A DNA stretch of 64,000 nucleotides from Nomia melanderi (GCF_051020985.1 NW_027475164.1:372001-436000); one strand, 5' to 3'. Positions 25,131 to 38,245 are shown, numbered from the stretch's first letter. The notes: generated by a model not told the origin, from the letters alone. Translations and numbers: made by a program.

Positions 25131-25452
25131 TGGATTTTCCCCTGTACCAGAGTGTCCGGCCCCATGAGACGGTGGTTGTCTTCGGCCCCTGGAGGTCCGA
25201 GGACGTTCCCGCTGCACAGATTCATGCGCCAGGGCCTCCTACAGACAATGCACTTTGGTTTATTGCGCTATCTGTAATAGCACCCGAGATATCACCAGAT
25301 ATATATTGGATTTTTCACGGACCCTCAGTGTCCGGCCCCATGAGACGGTGGTTTTCTCGGCCCCTGGTGGTCCGAGGTCGTTCCCGCTGCACAGATTCAT
25401 GCGCCAGGGCCTCCTACAGGCAATGCACTTTGATTTATTGCGCTATCTGTAA

Positions 25453-27340
25453 TAGCACCCGAGATATCACCAGATATATATTGGATTTTTCCCTGGCCCT
25501 GAGTGTCCGGCCCCATGAGACTGTGGTTTTCTCGGCCCCTGGTGGTCCGAGGTCGTACCCGTTGCACAGATTCATGCGCCAGGGCCTCCTACAGACAATT
25601 CACTTTGGTTTATTGCGCTATCTCTAATGGCACCCGAGATATCACCAGATATATATTGGATTTTCCACTGACCCTGAGTGTCCGGCTCCATGAGACTGTG
25701 GTTTTCTCGGTTCCTGGTGGTCCGAGGTCGTTCCCGCTGCACAGATTCATGGGACAGGGCCTCCTGCAGATAATTCACTTTGTTTTATTGCGCTCTCTCT
25801 AATAGCACCCAAGATATCACCAGATATATATTGGATTTTTCCCTGGCCCTGAGTGTCCGGCCCCATGAGACTGTGGTTTTCTCGGCCCCTGGTGGTCCGA
25901 GGTCGTACCCGTTGCACAGATTCATGCGCCAGGGCCTCCTGCAGATAATTCACTTTGGTTTATTGCGCTATCTCTAATAGCACCCGAGATATCACCAGAT
26001 ATATATTGGATGTTCCCCTGACCCTGAGTGTCCGGCCCCATGAGACTGTGATTTTCTCGGACCCTGGTCGTCCGAGGTCGTTCCCGCTGCACAGATTCAT
26101 GCGCTAGGGCCTCCTGCAGACAATGCACTTTGGTTTATTGCGCTATCTCTAATAGCACCCGAGATATCACCAGATATATATTGGATTATTCCCTGACCCT
26201 GAGTGTCCGCCCCATGAGACGGTAGTTTTCTCGGCCCCTGGTGGTCCCAGGTCGTTCCCGCTGCACAGATTCATGCGCTAGGGCCTCCTGCAGACAATGC
26301 ACTTTGATTTATTGCGCTATCTGTAATAGCACCCGAGATATCACCAGATTTATATTGGATTTTTCCCTGTCACTGAGTGTCCGAAACCATGAGACGGTGG
26401 TTTTCTCGGCCCCTGGTCGTCCGAGGTCGTTCCCGCTGCGCAGATTCATGCGCCAGGGCCTCCTGCAGACAATGCACTCTGATTTAATTCGCTATCTCTA
26501 ATAGCACCCGTGTTATCACCAGAAATATATTGGATTTTTGCTTGACCCTGACAGTCCGGCCCCATGTGTCGATGGTTTTCTCGGTCCCTCGTGGTCCGAG
26601 GTCCATCCCGCTGTACAGATTCATGCGCCAGGGCCCCCTGCAGATAATTCACTTTGATTTATTGCGCTATCTCTAATAGCACCCGAGATGTCACCAGATA
26701 TATATTGGATTTTTCCCTGACCCTGAGTGTCCGGCCCATGAGACGGTAGTTTTCTCGGCCCCTGGTGTTCCGAGGTCGTTCCCGCTGCACAGATTCATGC
26801 GCTAGGGCCTCCTGCAGACAATGCACATTGATTTATTGCGCTATCTCTAATAGCACCCGAGATATCACCAGATATATATTGGATTTTTCCCTGACCCTGA
26901 GTGTCCGACCCCATGAGACGGTGGTTTTCTCGGCCTCTGGTGGTCCGAGGTCGTTCCCACTGCACAGATTCATGCGCCAGGGCCTCCTATAGATAATTCA
27001 CTTTGGTTTATTTCGCTATCTCTAATAGCACCCGAGATATCACCAGATATATATTGGTTTTTTCCCTGACCCTGACAGTCCGGCCCCATGAGACGGTGAT
27101 TTTCTCGGCCCCTGGTGGTCCGAGGTCGATCCCGCTGCACAGATTCATGCGCCAGGGCCTCCTACAGACAATGCATTTAGGTTTAGTGCGCTATCTGTAA
27201 TAGCACCCGCGATATCACCAGATATTTGCTGGATTTTTACATGACCTTGGGTGACGGATTCCGAATATCTGTAATTTTCTCGTCCACTGGTGGTCCGAGG
27301 TCGTTCCTGCGGCACAGATTCATTCGCAAGGGCCTCCTAC
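25453..27340. repeat. Isolated copy of the 11-monomer higher-order unit
   Basis: Monomers from 25453 follow the same order as the 1,923-bp unit at 30884-38245, including both 174-bp monomers (CCGCCCCATG, CCGGCCCATG), the class C monomer at 26502 and the B1 monomer at 27201. It leaves the unit inside that B1 monomer, at CTACAGAAAATGC near 27340. It differs from the tandem copies at a few bases, for example CCGCTGTACAG at 26619. Confidence 0.9.
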
Positions 27341-29825
27341 AGAAAATGCACTTTGATTTATTGCGCTATATGTAATAGCACCCGAGATATCACCAGATAT
27401 ATATTGGATTTTTCACTGACCCTAAGTGTCCGGCCCCACGGGACGGTGGTTTTCTCGGCCCCTGGTGGTCCGAGGTCGTTCCCGCTGCACAGATGCACGC
27501 AACAGGGCCTCCTGCAGATAATTCACTTTGATTTATCGCGCTATCTCTAATAGCACCCGAGATATCACAAGATATATGCTGTATTATTACATGACCTTTG
27601 GTGACGGATACCGAATATCTGTAATTTTTTTGGCCCCTGGTGTTCCGACGTCGTTGCTGCTTCACAGATTCATGCGCCAGGGCTTCCTGCTGGCAATGCA
27701 CTTTGATTTATCGCGCTATCTGTAATAGAACCCGAGATATCACCAGATATATATTGGATTTTCCCCTGACCCTGAGTGTCCGGACCCATGAGACTATGGT
27801 TTTCTCGGCCCCTGGTGGTCCGATGTCGTTCTTGCAGCACAGATTCATGCGCCAGGGCCTCCTACAGACAATGCACTTTGATTTATCGCGCTATCTGTAA
27901 TAGAACCCGAGATATCACCAGATACATATTGGATTTTTCCCTGACCCTGAGTGTCCCGCCCCATGAGACGGTGGTTGTCTCGGCCCCTGGAGGTCCGAGG
28001 ACGTTCCCGCTGCACAGATTCATGCGCCAGGCCCTCCTGCAGATAATTCACTTTGGTTTACTGCGCTATCTGTAATAGTACCCGAGATATCACCAGATGT
28101 ATATTGGATTTTTCCCTGACCCTGAGTGTCCGACCCCATGAGACTGTGGTTTTCTCTGCCGATGGTGGTCCGAGGTCGTTCCCGCTTAACAGATTCATGC
28201 GCCAGGGCCTCCTACAGAGAATGCACTTTGATTTATTGCGCTATCTCTAATAGCACCCGAGATATCACCAGATATATATTGGATTTTCCCCTGACCCTGT
28301 GTGTCCGGCCCCATGAGACTGTGGTTTTCTCGGCCCCTGGTGGTCCGAGGTCGTTCCCGCTGCACAGATTCAGGCGCCAGGGCCTCCTACAGACAATGCA
28401 CTTTGATTTATTGCGCTATCTGTAATAGCATCCGAGATATCACCAGATATATATGGGATTTTTCACTGTCCCTAAGTGTCTGGCCCCATGAGACTGTGGT
28501 TTTCTCGGCCCCTCGTGGTCCGAGGTCGTTCCCGTTGCACAGATTCATGCGCCAGGGCCACCTGCAGATAATTCACTTTGGTTTATTGCGCTGTCTCTAA
28601 TAGCACCCGAGATATCACCAGATATATATTGGATTTTACCCTGACCCTGAGTGTCCGGCCCCATGAGACGGTGCTTGTCTCGGCCCATGGTGGTCCGATG
28701 TCGTTCCCGCTGCACAGATTCATGCGCCAGGGCCTCCTACAGACAATGCACTTTGATTTATTGCGCTATCTCTAATAGCCCCCGAGATATCACCAGATGT
28801 ATATTGGATTTTCCCCTGACACTGTGTGTCCGGCCCCATGAGACTGTGGTTTTCTCGGCCCCTGGCGGTCCGAGATCGTTCCCGCTGCACAGATTCAGGC
28901 GCCAGGGCCTCCTACAGACAATGCACTTTGATTTATTGCGCTATCTGTAATAGAACCCGAGATATCACCAGATATATATTGGATTTTTCCCTGACCCTGA
29001 GTGTCCCGCCCCATGAGACGGTGGTTTTCTCGGCCCCTGGTGGTCCGACGTCGTTCCCGCTGTACAGATTCATGCGCCAGGGCCTCCTACAGACAATGCA
29101 CTTTGATTTATTGCGCTATATGTAATAGCACCCGAGAAAGCACCATATATATTCTGGATTTTTACATGACTTTGGGTGACGGATACCGAAAATCTGTAAT
29201 TTTCTCGGCCCCTGGTGGTCCGATGTCGTTATTGCAGCACAGATTCATGCGCAAGGGCCTCCTACGGACAATGCACTTTGATTTATTGCGCTATCTCTAA
29301 TAGCACCCGAGTTATCACCGGATATATATTTGATTTTTCCCTGACCCTGAGTGTCCGGCCCCATGAGACGGTGGTTTTCTCGGCCCCTGGTTGTCCGAGG
29401 TCGTTTCCGCTGCACAGATGCATGCGCCAGGGCCTCCAGCAGATAATTCACTTTGGTTTATTGCGCTATCTCTAATAGCACCCGAGATATCACAAGATAT
29501 ATGCTGGATTATTACATGACCTTGGGTGACGGATACCGAATATCTGTAATTTTTTTGGCCCCTGGTGTTCCGACGTCGTTGCTGCTGCACAGATTCATGC
29601 GCCAGGGCTTCCTGCAAGCAATGCACTTTGATTTATCGCGCTATCTGTAATAGAACCCGAGATGTCACCAGATATATATTGGATCTATCCCTGACCCTGA
29701 GTGTCTGGCCCCATGTGTCGGCGGTTTTCTCGGCCCCTGGTGGTCCGAGGACGATCCCGCTGCACAGATTCATGCGCTAGGCCCTCCTGCAGACAATGCA
29801 CTTTGATATATCGCGCTATCTCTAA

Positions 29826-30000
29826 TAGCACCCGAGATATCATCAGATACATCCTGGATTATTACATGACCTTGGGTGTCCGGCACAATGTGTCGGTGGT
29901 TTTCTCGGCCCCTGGTGGTCCGAGGTCGTTCCCGCTGCACAGATTCATGCGCCAGGGCCCCCTGCAGATAATTCACTTTGGTTCATTGCGTTATCTGTAA
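29826..30000 (+). repeat. Chimeric B/A monomer, third copy
   Basis: This is the duplicate of the chimera at 24045 (offset 5,781 bp), again two monomers after a B2 monomer (29476). It belongs to the larger duplication of 23.2-24.4 kb onto 29.0-30.2 kb. Confidence 0.87.
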
Positions 30001-30370
30001 TAGCACCCGAGATATCGCCAGATATTTAATGGATTTTTCCCTGATCCTGAGTGTCCGGCCCCATTTGACGGTGGTTTTGTCGGCCCCTGGTGGTCCGACG
30101 TCGTTCCCGCTGTACAGATTCATGCGCCAGGGCCTCCTACAGACAATGCACTTTGATTTATTGCGGTATATGTAATAGCACCCGAGATATCGCCAGATAT
30201 ATAATGGATTTTTCCCTGATCCTGACAGTCCGGTCCCATGAGACGGTGGTTTTCTCGGCCCCTGGTGATCCGAGGGCGTTCCCGCTGCCCAGATTCATGC
30301 GCCAGGGCCTCCTACAGACAATGCACTTTGATTTATTGCGCTATCTGTAATAGCACCCGAGATATCACCG

Positions 30371-30380
30371 TATATATATA
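30371..30380 (+). repeat. Expanded TA tract, (TA)5, duplicate
   Basis: This is the counterpart of the tract at 24415, in a monomer whose left part matches 24395-24572 and whose right part matches 24748-24922 (CATGCAACGGGGCC, GATATAGTGCGC). That makes it a chimera formed between two class A variants. Confidence 0.87.
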
Positions 30381-30723
30381 TTGGATTTTCCCCGGTCCCA
30401 GAGTGTCCGGCCCCATGAGACGGTGGTTGTCTTCGGCCCCTGGTGGTCCCAGGTCGTTCCCGCTGCCCAGATTCATGCAACGGGGCCTCCTGCAGACAAA
30501 GCACTTTGATATAGTGCGCTATCTGTAATAGCACCCGAGATATCGCCAGATATATAATGGATTTTTCCCTGATCCTGACAGTCCGGTCCCATGAGACGGT
30601 GGTTTTCTCGGCCCCTGGTGATCCGAGGGCGTTCCCGCTGCCCAGATTCATGCGCCAGGGCCTCCTACAGACAATGCACTTTGATTTATTGCGCTATCTG
30701 TAATAGCACCCGAGATATCACCG

Positions 30724-30736
30724 TATATATATATAT
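30724..30736 (+). repeat. Expanded TA tract, 13 nt, duplicate
   Basis: This is the counterpart of the tract at 25118 (offset 5,606 bp), in the 180-bp monomer at 30704-30883. That monomer is the last one before the 11-mer array begins. Confidence 0.88.
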
Positions 30737-30883
30737 TGGATTTTCCCCTGTACCAGAGTGTCCGGCCCCATGAGACGGTGGTTGTCTTCGGCCCCTGGAG
30801 GTCCGAGGACGTTCCCGTTGCACAGATTCATGCGCCAGTGCCTCCTACAGACAATTCACTTTGGTTTATTGCGCTATCTCTAA

Positions 30884-33800
30884 TGGCACCCGAGATATCA
30901 CCAGATATATATTGGATTTTCCACTGACCCTGAGTGTCCGGCTCCATGAGACTGTGGTTTTCTCGGTTCCTGGTGGTCCGAGGTCGTTCCCGCTGCACAG
31001 ATTCATGGGACAGGGCCTCCTGCAGATAATTCACTTTGTTTTATTGCGCTCTCTCTAATAGCACCCAAGATATCACCAGATATATATTGGATTTTTCCCT
31101 GGCCCTGAGTGTCCGGCCCCATGAGACTGTGGTTTTCTCGGCCCCTGGTGGTCCGAGGTCGTACCCGTTGCACAGATTCATGCGCCAGGGCCTCCTGCAG
31201 ATAATTCACTTTGGTTTATTGCGCTATCTCTAATAGCACCCGAGATATCACCAGATATATATTGGATGTTCCCCTGACCCTGAGTGTCCGGCCCCATGAG
31301 ACTGTGATTTTCTCGGACCCTGGTAGTCCGAGGTCGTTCCCGCTGCACAGATTCATGCGCTAGGGCCTCCTGCAGACAATGCACTTTGGTTTATTGCGCT
31401 ATCTCTAATAGCACCCGAGATATCACCAGATATATATTGGATTATTCCCTGACCCTGAGTGTCCGCCCCATGAGACGGTAGTTTTCTCGGCCCCTGGTGG
31501 TCCCAGGTCGTTCCCGCTGCACAGATTCATGCGCTAGGGCCTCCTGCAGACAATGCACTTTGATTTATTGCGCTATCTGTAATAGCACCCGAGATATCAC
31601 CAGATTTATATTGGATTTTTCCCTGTCACTGAGTGTCCGAAACCATGAGACGGTGGTTTTCTCGGCCCCTGGTCGTCCGAGGTCGTTCCCGCTGCGCAGA
31701 TTCATGCGCCAGGGCCTCCTGCAGACAATGCACTCTGATTTAATTCGCTATCTCTAATAGCACCCGTGTTATCACCAGAAATATATTGGATTTTTGCTTG
31801 ACCCTGACAGTCCGGCCCCATGTGTCGATGGTTTTCTCGGTCCCTCGTGGTCCGAGGTCCATCCCGCTGCACAGATTCATGCGCCAGGGCCCCCTGCAGA
31901 TAATTCACTTTGATTTATTGCGCTATCTCTAATAGCACCCGAGATGTCACCAGATATATATTGGATTTTTCCCTGACCCTGAGTGTCCGGCCCATGAGAC
32001 GGTAGTTTTCTCGGCCCCTGGTGGTCCGAGGTCGTTCCCGCTGCACAGATTCATGCGCTAGGGCCTCCTGCAGACAATGCACATTGATTTATTGCGCTAT
32101 CTCTAATAGCACCCGAGATATCACCAGATATATATTGGATTTTTCCCTGACCCTGAGTGTCCGACCCCATGAGACGGTGGTTTTCTCGGCCTCTGGTGGT
32201 CCGAGGTCGTTCCCACTGCACAGATTCATGCGCCAGGGCCTCCTATAGATAATTCACTTTGGTTTATTTCGCTATCTCTAATAGCACCCGAGATATCACC
32301 AGATATATATTGGTTTTTTCCCTGACCCTGACAGTCCGGCCCCATGAGACGGTGATTTTCTCGGCCCCTGGTGGTCCGAGGTCGATCCCGCTGCACAGAT
32401 TCATGCGCCAGGGCCTCCTACAGACAATGCATTTAGGTTTAGTGCGCTATCTGTAATAGCACCCGCGATATCACCAGATATTTGCTGGATTTTTACATGA
32501 CCTTGGGTGACGGATTCCGAATATCTGTAATTTTCTCGTCCACTGGTGGTCCGAGGTCGTTCCTGCGGCACAGATTCATTCGCAAGGGCCTCCTACAGGC
32601 AATGCACTTTGATTTATTGCGCTATCTGTAATAGCACCCGAGATATCACCAGATATATATTGGATTTTTCCCTGGCCCTGAGTGTCCGGCCCCATGAGAC
32701 TGTGGTTTTCTCGGCCCCTGGTGGTCCGAGGTCGTACCCGTTGCACAGATTCATGCGCCAGTGCCTCCTACAGACAATTCACTTTGGTTTATTGCGCTAT
32801 CTCTAATGGCACCCGAGATATCACCAGATATATATTGGATTTTCCACTGACCCTGAGTGTCCGGCTCCATGAGACTGTGGTTTTCTCGGTTCCTGGTGGT
32901 CCGAGGTCGTTCCCGCTGCACAGATTCATGGGACAGGGCCTCCTGCAGATAATTCACTTTGTTTTATTGCGCTCTCTCTAATAGCACCCAAGATATCACC
33001 AGATATATATTGGATTTTTCCCTGGCCCTGAGTGTCCGGCCCCATGAGACTGTGGTTTTCTCGGCCCCTGGTGGTCCGAGGTCGTACCCGTTGCACAGAT
33101 TCATGCGCCAGGGCCTCCTGCAGATAATTCACTTTGGTTTATTGCGCTATCTCTAATAGCACCCGAGATATCACCAGATATATATTGGATGTTCCCCTGA
33201 CCCTGAGTGTCCGGCCCCATGAGACTGTGATTTTCTCGGACCCTGGTAGTCCGAGGTCGTTCCCGCTGCACAGATTCATGCGCTAGGGCCTCCTGCAGAC
33301 AATGCACTTTGGTTTATTGCGCTATCTCTAATAGCACCCGAGATATCACCAGATATATATTGGATTATTCCCTGACCCTGAGTGTCCGCCCCATGAGACG
33401 GTAGTTTTCTCGGCCCCTGGTGGTCCCAGGTCGTTCCCGCTGCACAGATTCATGCGCTAGGGCCTCCTGCAGACAATGCACTTTGATTTATTGCGCTATC
33501 TGTAATAGCACCCGAGATATCACCAGATTTATATTGGATTTTTCCCTGTCACTGAGTGTCCGAAACCATGAGACGGTGGTTTTCTCGGCCCCTGGTCGTC
33601 CGAGGTCGTTCCCGCTGCGCAGATTCATGCGCCAGGGCCTCCTGCAGACAATGCACTCTGATTTAATTCGCTATCTCTAATAGCACCCGTGTTATCACCA
33701 GAAATATATTGGATTTTTGCTTGACCCTGACAGTCCGGCCCCATGTGTCGATGGTTTTCTCGGTCCCTCGTGGTCCGAGGTCCATCCCGCTGCACAGATT

Positions 33801-36800
33801 CATGCGCCAGGGCCCCCTGCAGATAATTCACTTTGATTTATTGCGCTATCTCTAATAGCACCCGAGATGTCACCAGATATATATTGGATTTTTCCCTGAC
33901 CCTGAGTGTCCGGCCCATGAGACGGTAGTTTTCTCGGCCCCTGGTGGTCCGAGGTCGTTCCCGCTGCACAGATTCATGCGCTAGGGCCTCCTGCAGACAA
34001 TGCACATTGATTTATTGCGCTATCTCTAATAGCACCCGAGATATCACCAGATATATATTGGATTTTTCCCTGACCCTGAGTGTCCGACCCCATGAGACGG
34101 TGGTTTTCTCGGCCTCTGGTGGTCCGAGGTCGTTCCCACTGCACAGATTCATGCGCCAGGGCCTCCTATAGATAATTCACTTTGGTTTATTTCGCTATCT
34201 CTAATAGCACCCGAGATATCACCAGATATATATTGGTTTTTTCCCTGACCCTGACAGTCCGGCCCCATGAGACGGTGATTTTCTCGGCCCCTGGTGGTCC
34301 GAGGTCGATCCCGCTGCACAGATTCATGCGCCAGGGCCTCCTACAGACAATGCATTTAGGTTTAGTGCGCTATCTGTAATAGCACCCGCGATATCACCAG
34401 ATATTTGCTGGATTTTTACATGACCTTGGGTGACGGATTCCGAATATCTGTAATTTTCTCGTCCACTGGTGGTCCGAGGTCGTTCCTGCGGCACAGATTC
34501 ATTCGCAAGGGCCTCCTACAGGCAATGCACTTTGATTTATTGCGCTATCTGTAATAGCACCCGAGATATCACCAGATATATATTGGATTTTTCCCTGGCC
34601 CTGAGTGTCCGGCCCCATGAGACTGTGGTTTTCTCGGCCCCTGGTGGTCCGAGGTCGTACCCGTTGCACAGATTCATGCGCCAGGGCCTCCTACAGACAA
34701 TTCACTTTGGTTTATTGCGCTATCTCTAATGGCACCCGAGATATCACCAGATATATATTGGATTTTCCACTGACCCTGAGTGTCCGGCTCCATGAGACTG
34801 TGGTTTTCTCGGTTCCTGGTGGTCCGAGGTCGTTCCCGCTGCACAGATTCATGGGACAGGGCCTCCTGCAGATAATTCACTTTGTTTTATTGCGCTCTCT
34901 CTAATAGCACCCAAGATATCACCAGATATATATTGGATTTTTCCCTGGCCCTGAGTGTCCGGCCCCATGAGACTGTGGTTTTCTCGGCCCCTGGTGGTCC
35001 GAGGTCGTACCCGTTGCACAGATTCATGCGCCAGGGCCTCCTGCAGATAATTCACTTTGGTTTATTGCGCTATCTCTAATAGCACCCGAGATATCACCAG
35101 ATATATATTGGATGTTCCCCTGACCCTGAGTGTCCGGCCCCATGAGACTGTGATTTTCTCGGACCCTGGTAGTCCGAGGTCGTTCCCGCTGCACAGATTC
35201 ATGCGCTAGGGCCTCCTGCAGACAATGCACTTTGGTTTATTGCGCTATCTCTAATAGCACCCGAGATATCACCAGATATATATTGGATTATTCCCTGACC
35301 CTGAGTGTCCGCCCCATGAGACGGTAGTTTTCTCGGCCCCTGGTGGTCCCAGGTCGTTCCCGCTGCACAGATTCATGCGCTAGGGCCTCCTGCAGACAAT
35401 GCACTTTGATTTATTGCGCTATCTGTAATAGCACCCGAGATATCACCAGATTTATATTGGATTTTTCCCTGTCACTGAGTGTCCGAAACCATGAGACGGT
35501 GGTTTTCTCGGCCCCTGGTCGTCCGAGGTCGTTCCCGCTGCGCAGATTCATGCGCCAGGGCCTCCTGCAGACAATGCACTCTGATTTAATTCGCTATCTC
35601 TAATAGCACCCGTGTTATCACCAGAAATATATTGGATTTTTGCTTGACCCTGACAGTCCGGCCCCATGTGTCGATGGTTTTCTCGGTCCCTCGTGGTCCG
35701 AGGTCCATCCCGCTGCACAGATTCATGCGCCAGGGCCCCCTGCAGATAATTCACTTTGATTTATTGCGCTATCTCTAATAGCACCCGAGATGTCACCAGA
35801 TATATATTGGATTTTTCCCTGACCCTGAGTGTCCGGCCCATGAGACGGTAGTTTTCTCGGCCCCTGGTGGTCCGAGGTCGTTCCCGCTGCACAGATTCAT
35901 GCGCTAGGGCCTCCTGCAGACAATGCACATTGATTTATTGCGCTATCTCTAATAGCACCCGAGATATCACCAGATATCTATTGGATTTTTCCCTGACCCT
36001 GAGTGTCCGACCCCATGAGACGGTGGTTTTCTCGGCCTCTGGTGGTCCGAGGTCGTTCCCACTGCACAGATTCATGCGCCAGGGCCTCCTATAGATAATT
36101 CACTTTGGTTTATTTCGCTATCTCTAATAGCACCCGAGATATCACCAGATATATATTGGTTTTTTCCCTGACCCTGACAGTCCGGCCCCATGAGACGGTG
36201 ATTTTCTCGGCCCCTGGTGGTCCGAGGTCGATCCCGCTGCACAGATTCATGCGCCAGGGCCTCCTACAGACAATGCATTTAGGTTTAGTGCGCTATCTGT
36301 AATAGCACCCGCGATATCACCAGATATTTGCTGGATTTTTACATGACCTTGGGTGACGGATTCCGAATATCTGTAATTTTCTCGTCCACTGGTGGTCCGA
36401 GGTCGTTCCTGCGGCACAGATTCATTCGCAAGGGCCTCCTACAGGCAATGCACTTTGATTTATTGCGCTATCTGTAATAGCACCCGAGATATCACCAGAT
36501 ATATATTGGATTTTTCCCTGGCCCTGAGTGTCCGGCCCCATGAGACTGTGGTTTTCTCGGCCCCTGGTGGTCCGAGGTCGTACCCGTTGCACAGATTCAT
36601 GCGCCAGGGCCTCCTACAGACAATTCACTTTGGTTTATTGCGCTATCTCTAATGGCACCCGAGATATCACCAGATATATATTGGATTTTCCACTGACCCT
36701 GAGTGTCCGGCTCCATGAGACTGTGGTTTTCTCGGTTCCTGGTGGTCCGAGGTCGTTCCCGCTGCACAGATTCATGGGACAGGGTCTCCTGCAGATAATT

Positions 36801-38245
36801 CACTTTGTTTTATTGCGCTCTCTCTAATAGCACCCAAGATATCACCAGATATATATTGGATTTTTCCCTGGCCCTGAGTGTCCGGCCCCATGAGACTGTG
36901 GTTTTCTCGGCCCCTGGTGGTCCGAGGTCGTACCCGTTGCACAGATTCATGCGCCAGGGCCTCCTGCAGATAATTCACTTTGGTTTATTGCGCTATCTCT
37001 AATAGCACCCGAGATATCACCAGATATATATTGGATGTTCCCCTGACCCTGAGTGTCCGGCCCCATGAGACTGTGATTTTCTCGGACCCTGGTCGTCCGA
37101 GGTCGTTCCCGCTGCACAGATTCATGCGCTAGGGCCTCCTGCAGACAATGCACTTTGGTTTATTGCTCTATCTCTAATAGCACCCGAGATATCACCAGAT
37201 ATATATTGGATTATTCCCTGACCCTGAGTGTCCGCCCCATGAGACGGTAGTTTTCTCGGCCCCTGGTGGTCCCAGGTCGTTCCCGCTGCACAGATTCATG
37301 CGCTAGGGCCTCCTGCAGACAATGCACTTTGATTTATTGCGCTATCTGTAATAGCACCCGAGATATCACCAGATTTATATTGGATTTTTCCCTGTCACTG
37401 AGTGTCCGAAACCATGAGACGGTGGTTTTCTCGGCCCCTGGTCGTCCGAGGTCGTTCCCGCTGCGCAGATTCATGCGCCAGGGCCTCCTGCAGACAATGC
37501 ACTCTGATTTAATTCGCTATCTCTAATAGCACCCGTGTTATCACCAGAAATATATTGGATTTTTGCTTGACCCTGACAGTCCGGCCCCATGTGTCGATGG
37601 TTTTCTCGGTCCCTCGTGGTCCGAGGTCCATCCCGCTGCACAGATTCATGCGCCAGGGCCCCCTGCAGATAATTCACTTTGATTTATTGCGCTATCTCTA
37701 ATAGCACCCGAGATGTCACCAGATATATATTGGATTTTTCCCTGACCCTGAGTGTCCGGCCCATGAGACGGTAGTTTTCTCGGCCCCTGGTGGTCCGAGG
37801 TCGTTCCCGCTGCACAGATTCATGCGCTAGGGCCTCCTGCAGACAATGCACATTGATTTATTGCGCTATCTCTAATAGCACCCGAGATATCACCAGATAT
37901 ATATTGGATTTTTCCCTGACCCTGAGTGTCCGACCCCATGAGACGGTGGTTTTCTCGGCCTCTGGTGGTCCGAGGTCGTTCCCACTGCACAGATTCATGC
38001 GCCAGGGCCTCCTATAGATAATTCACTTTGGTTTATTTCGCTATCTCTAATAGCACCCGAGATATCACCAGATATATATTGGTTTTTTCCCTGACCCTGA
38101 CAGTCCGGCCCCATGAGACGGTGATTTTCTCAGCCCCTGGTGGTCCGAGGTCGATCCCGCTGCACAGATTCATGCGCCAGGGCCTCCTACAGACAATGCA
38201 TTTAGGTTTAGTGCGCTATCTGTAATAGCACCCGCGATATCACCA
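30884..38245. repeat. 11-monomer higher-order repeat, 1,923-bp unit, 3.8 tandem copies
   Basis: Three full units lie at 30884-32806, 32807-34729 and 34730-36652. A fourth partial unit runs from 36653 to about 38245. Each full unit has nine class A monomers, one class C (sixth) and one B1 (tenth). Two monomers (fourth and seventh) are 174 bp, which gives 11 x 175 - 2 = 1,923. Units differ at only a handful of bases: TGGTAGTCC/TGGTCGTCC, ATATCTATTGG at 35977, AGGGTCTCC at 36783 and TTGCTCTATC at 37164. The fourth unit breaks off where a class A monomer replaces B1 after CGCGATATCACCAGATAT. Confidence 0.95.
31758..31932 (+). repeat. Class C monomer (reference)
   Basis: The centre reads TTTTTGCTTGACCCTGACAG, then CATGTGTCGATGG and TCGGTCCCTCGTGGTCC. 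It is followed by GGTCCATCCCGC and the right end CCCCCTGCAGATAATTCAC. Related monomers start at 26502, 33681, 35604, 37527, 38925, 39276, 40150, 44698, 45049, 45574, 52924, 55899 and 62724. An earlier form (CAGGTGTCGATGG, CCGGCTGAAC) is at 10947 and 14071. Some copies gain one T (176 bp) in the T run before GCTTG. Confidence 0.88.

Larger units (their letters stand above)
20720..25200. repeat. Segmental block, left copy of the 20.7/27.9-kb duplication
   Basis: This block is the longer partner of 27901-30820. Related segments run at offsets of 7,181 bp (20.72-21.29 kb), 7,006 bp (21.47-22.02 kb), 5,781 bp (23.24-24.39 kb) and 5,606 bp (24.92-25.15 kb). The falling offsets mean the right copy lacks one monomer, then seven monomers, then one further net monomer. 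Confidence 0.87.
27901..30820. repeat. Segmental block, right copy of the 20.7/27.9-kb duplication
   Basis: It matches 20720-25200 with whole monomers missing at two clean junctions, near 28478 (175 bp) and near 29013 (1,225 bp, seven monomers). A local rearrangement near 30.2-30.5 kb places the monomer equivalent to 24923-25097 twice, at 30176-30350 and 30529-30703. A B2 block copied from 20.0-20.4 kb lies immediately before it, at 27.4-27.7 kb. Confidence 0.86.

Noticed and set aside
24587..25627. Longest open frames (minus strand 24587-25045, plus strand 25130-25627)
   Set aside because: Their extra length comes from TA-tract indels that change the frame so the usual stop at the monomer end is skipped. 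The content is still satellite.
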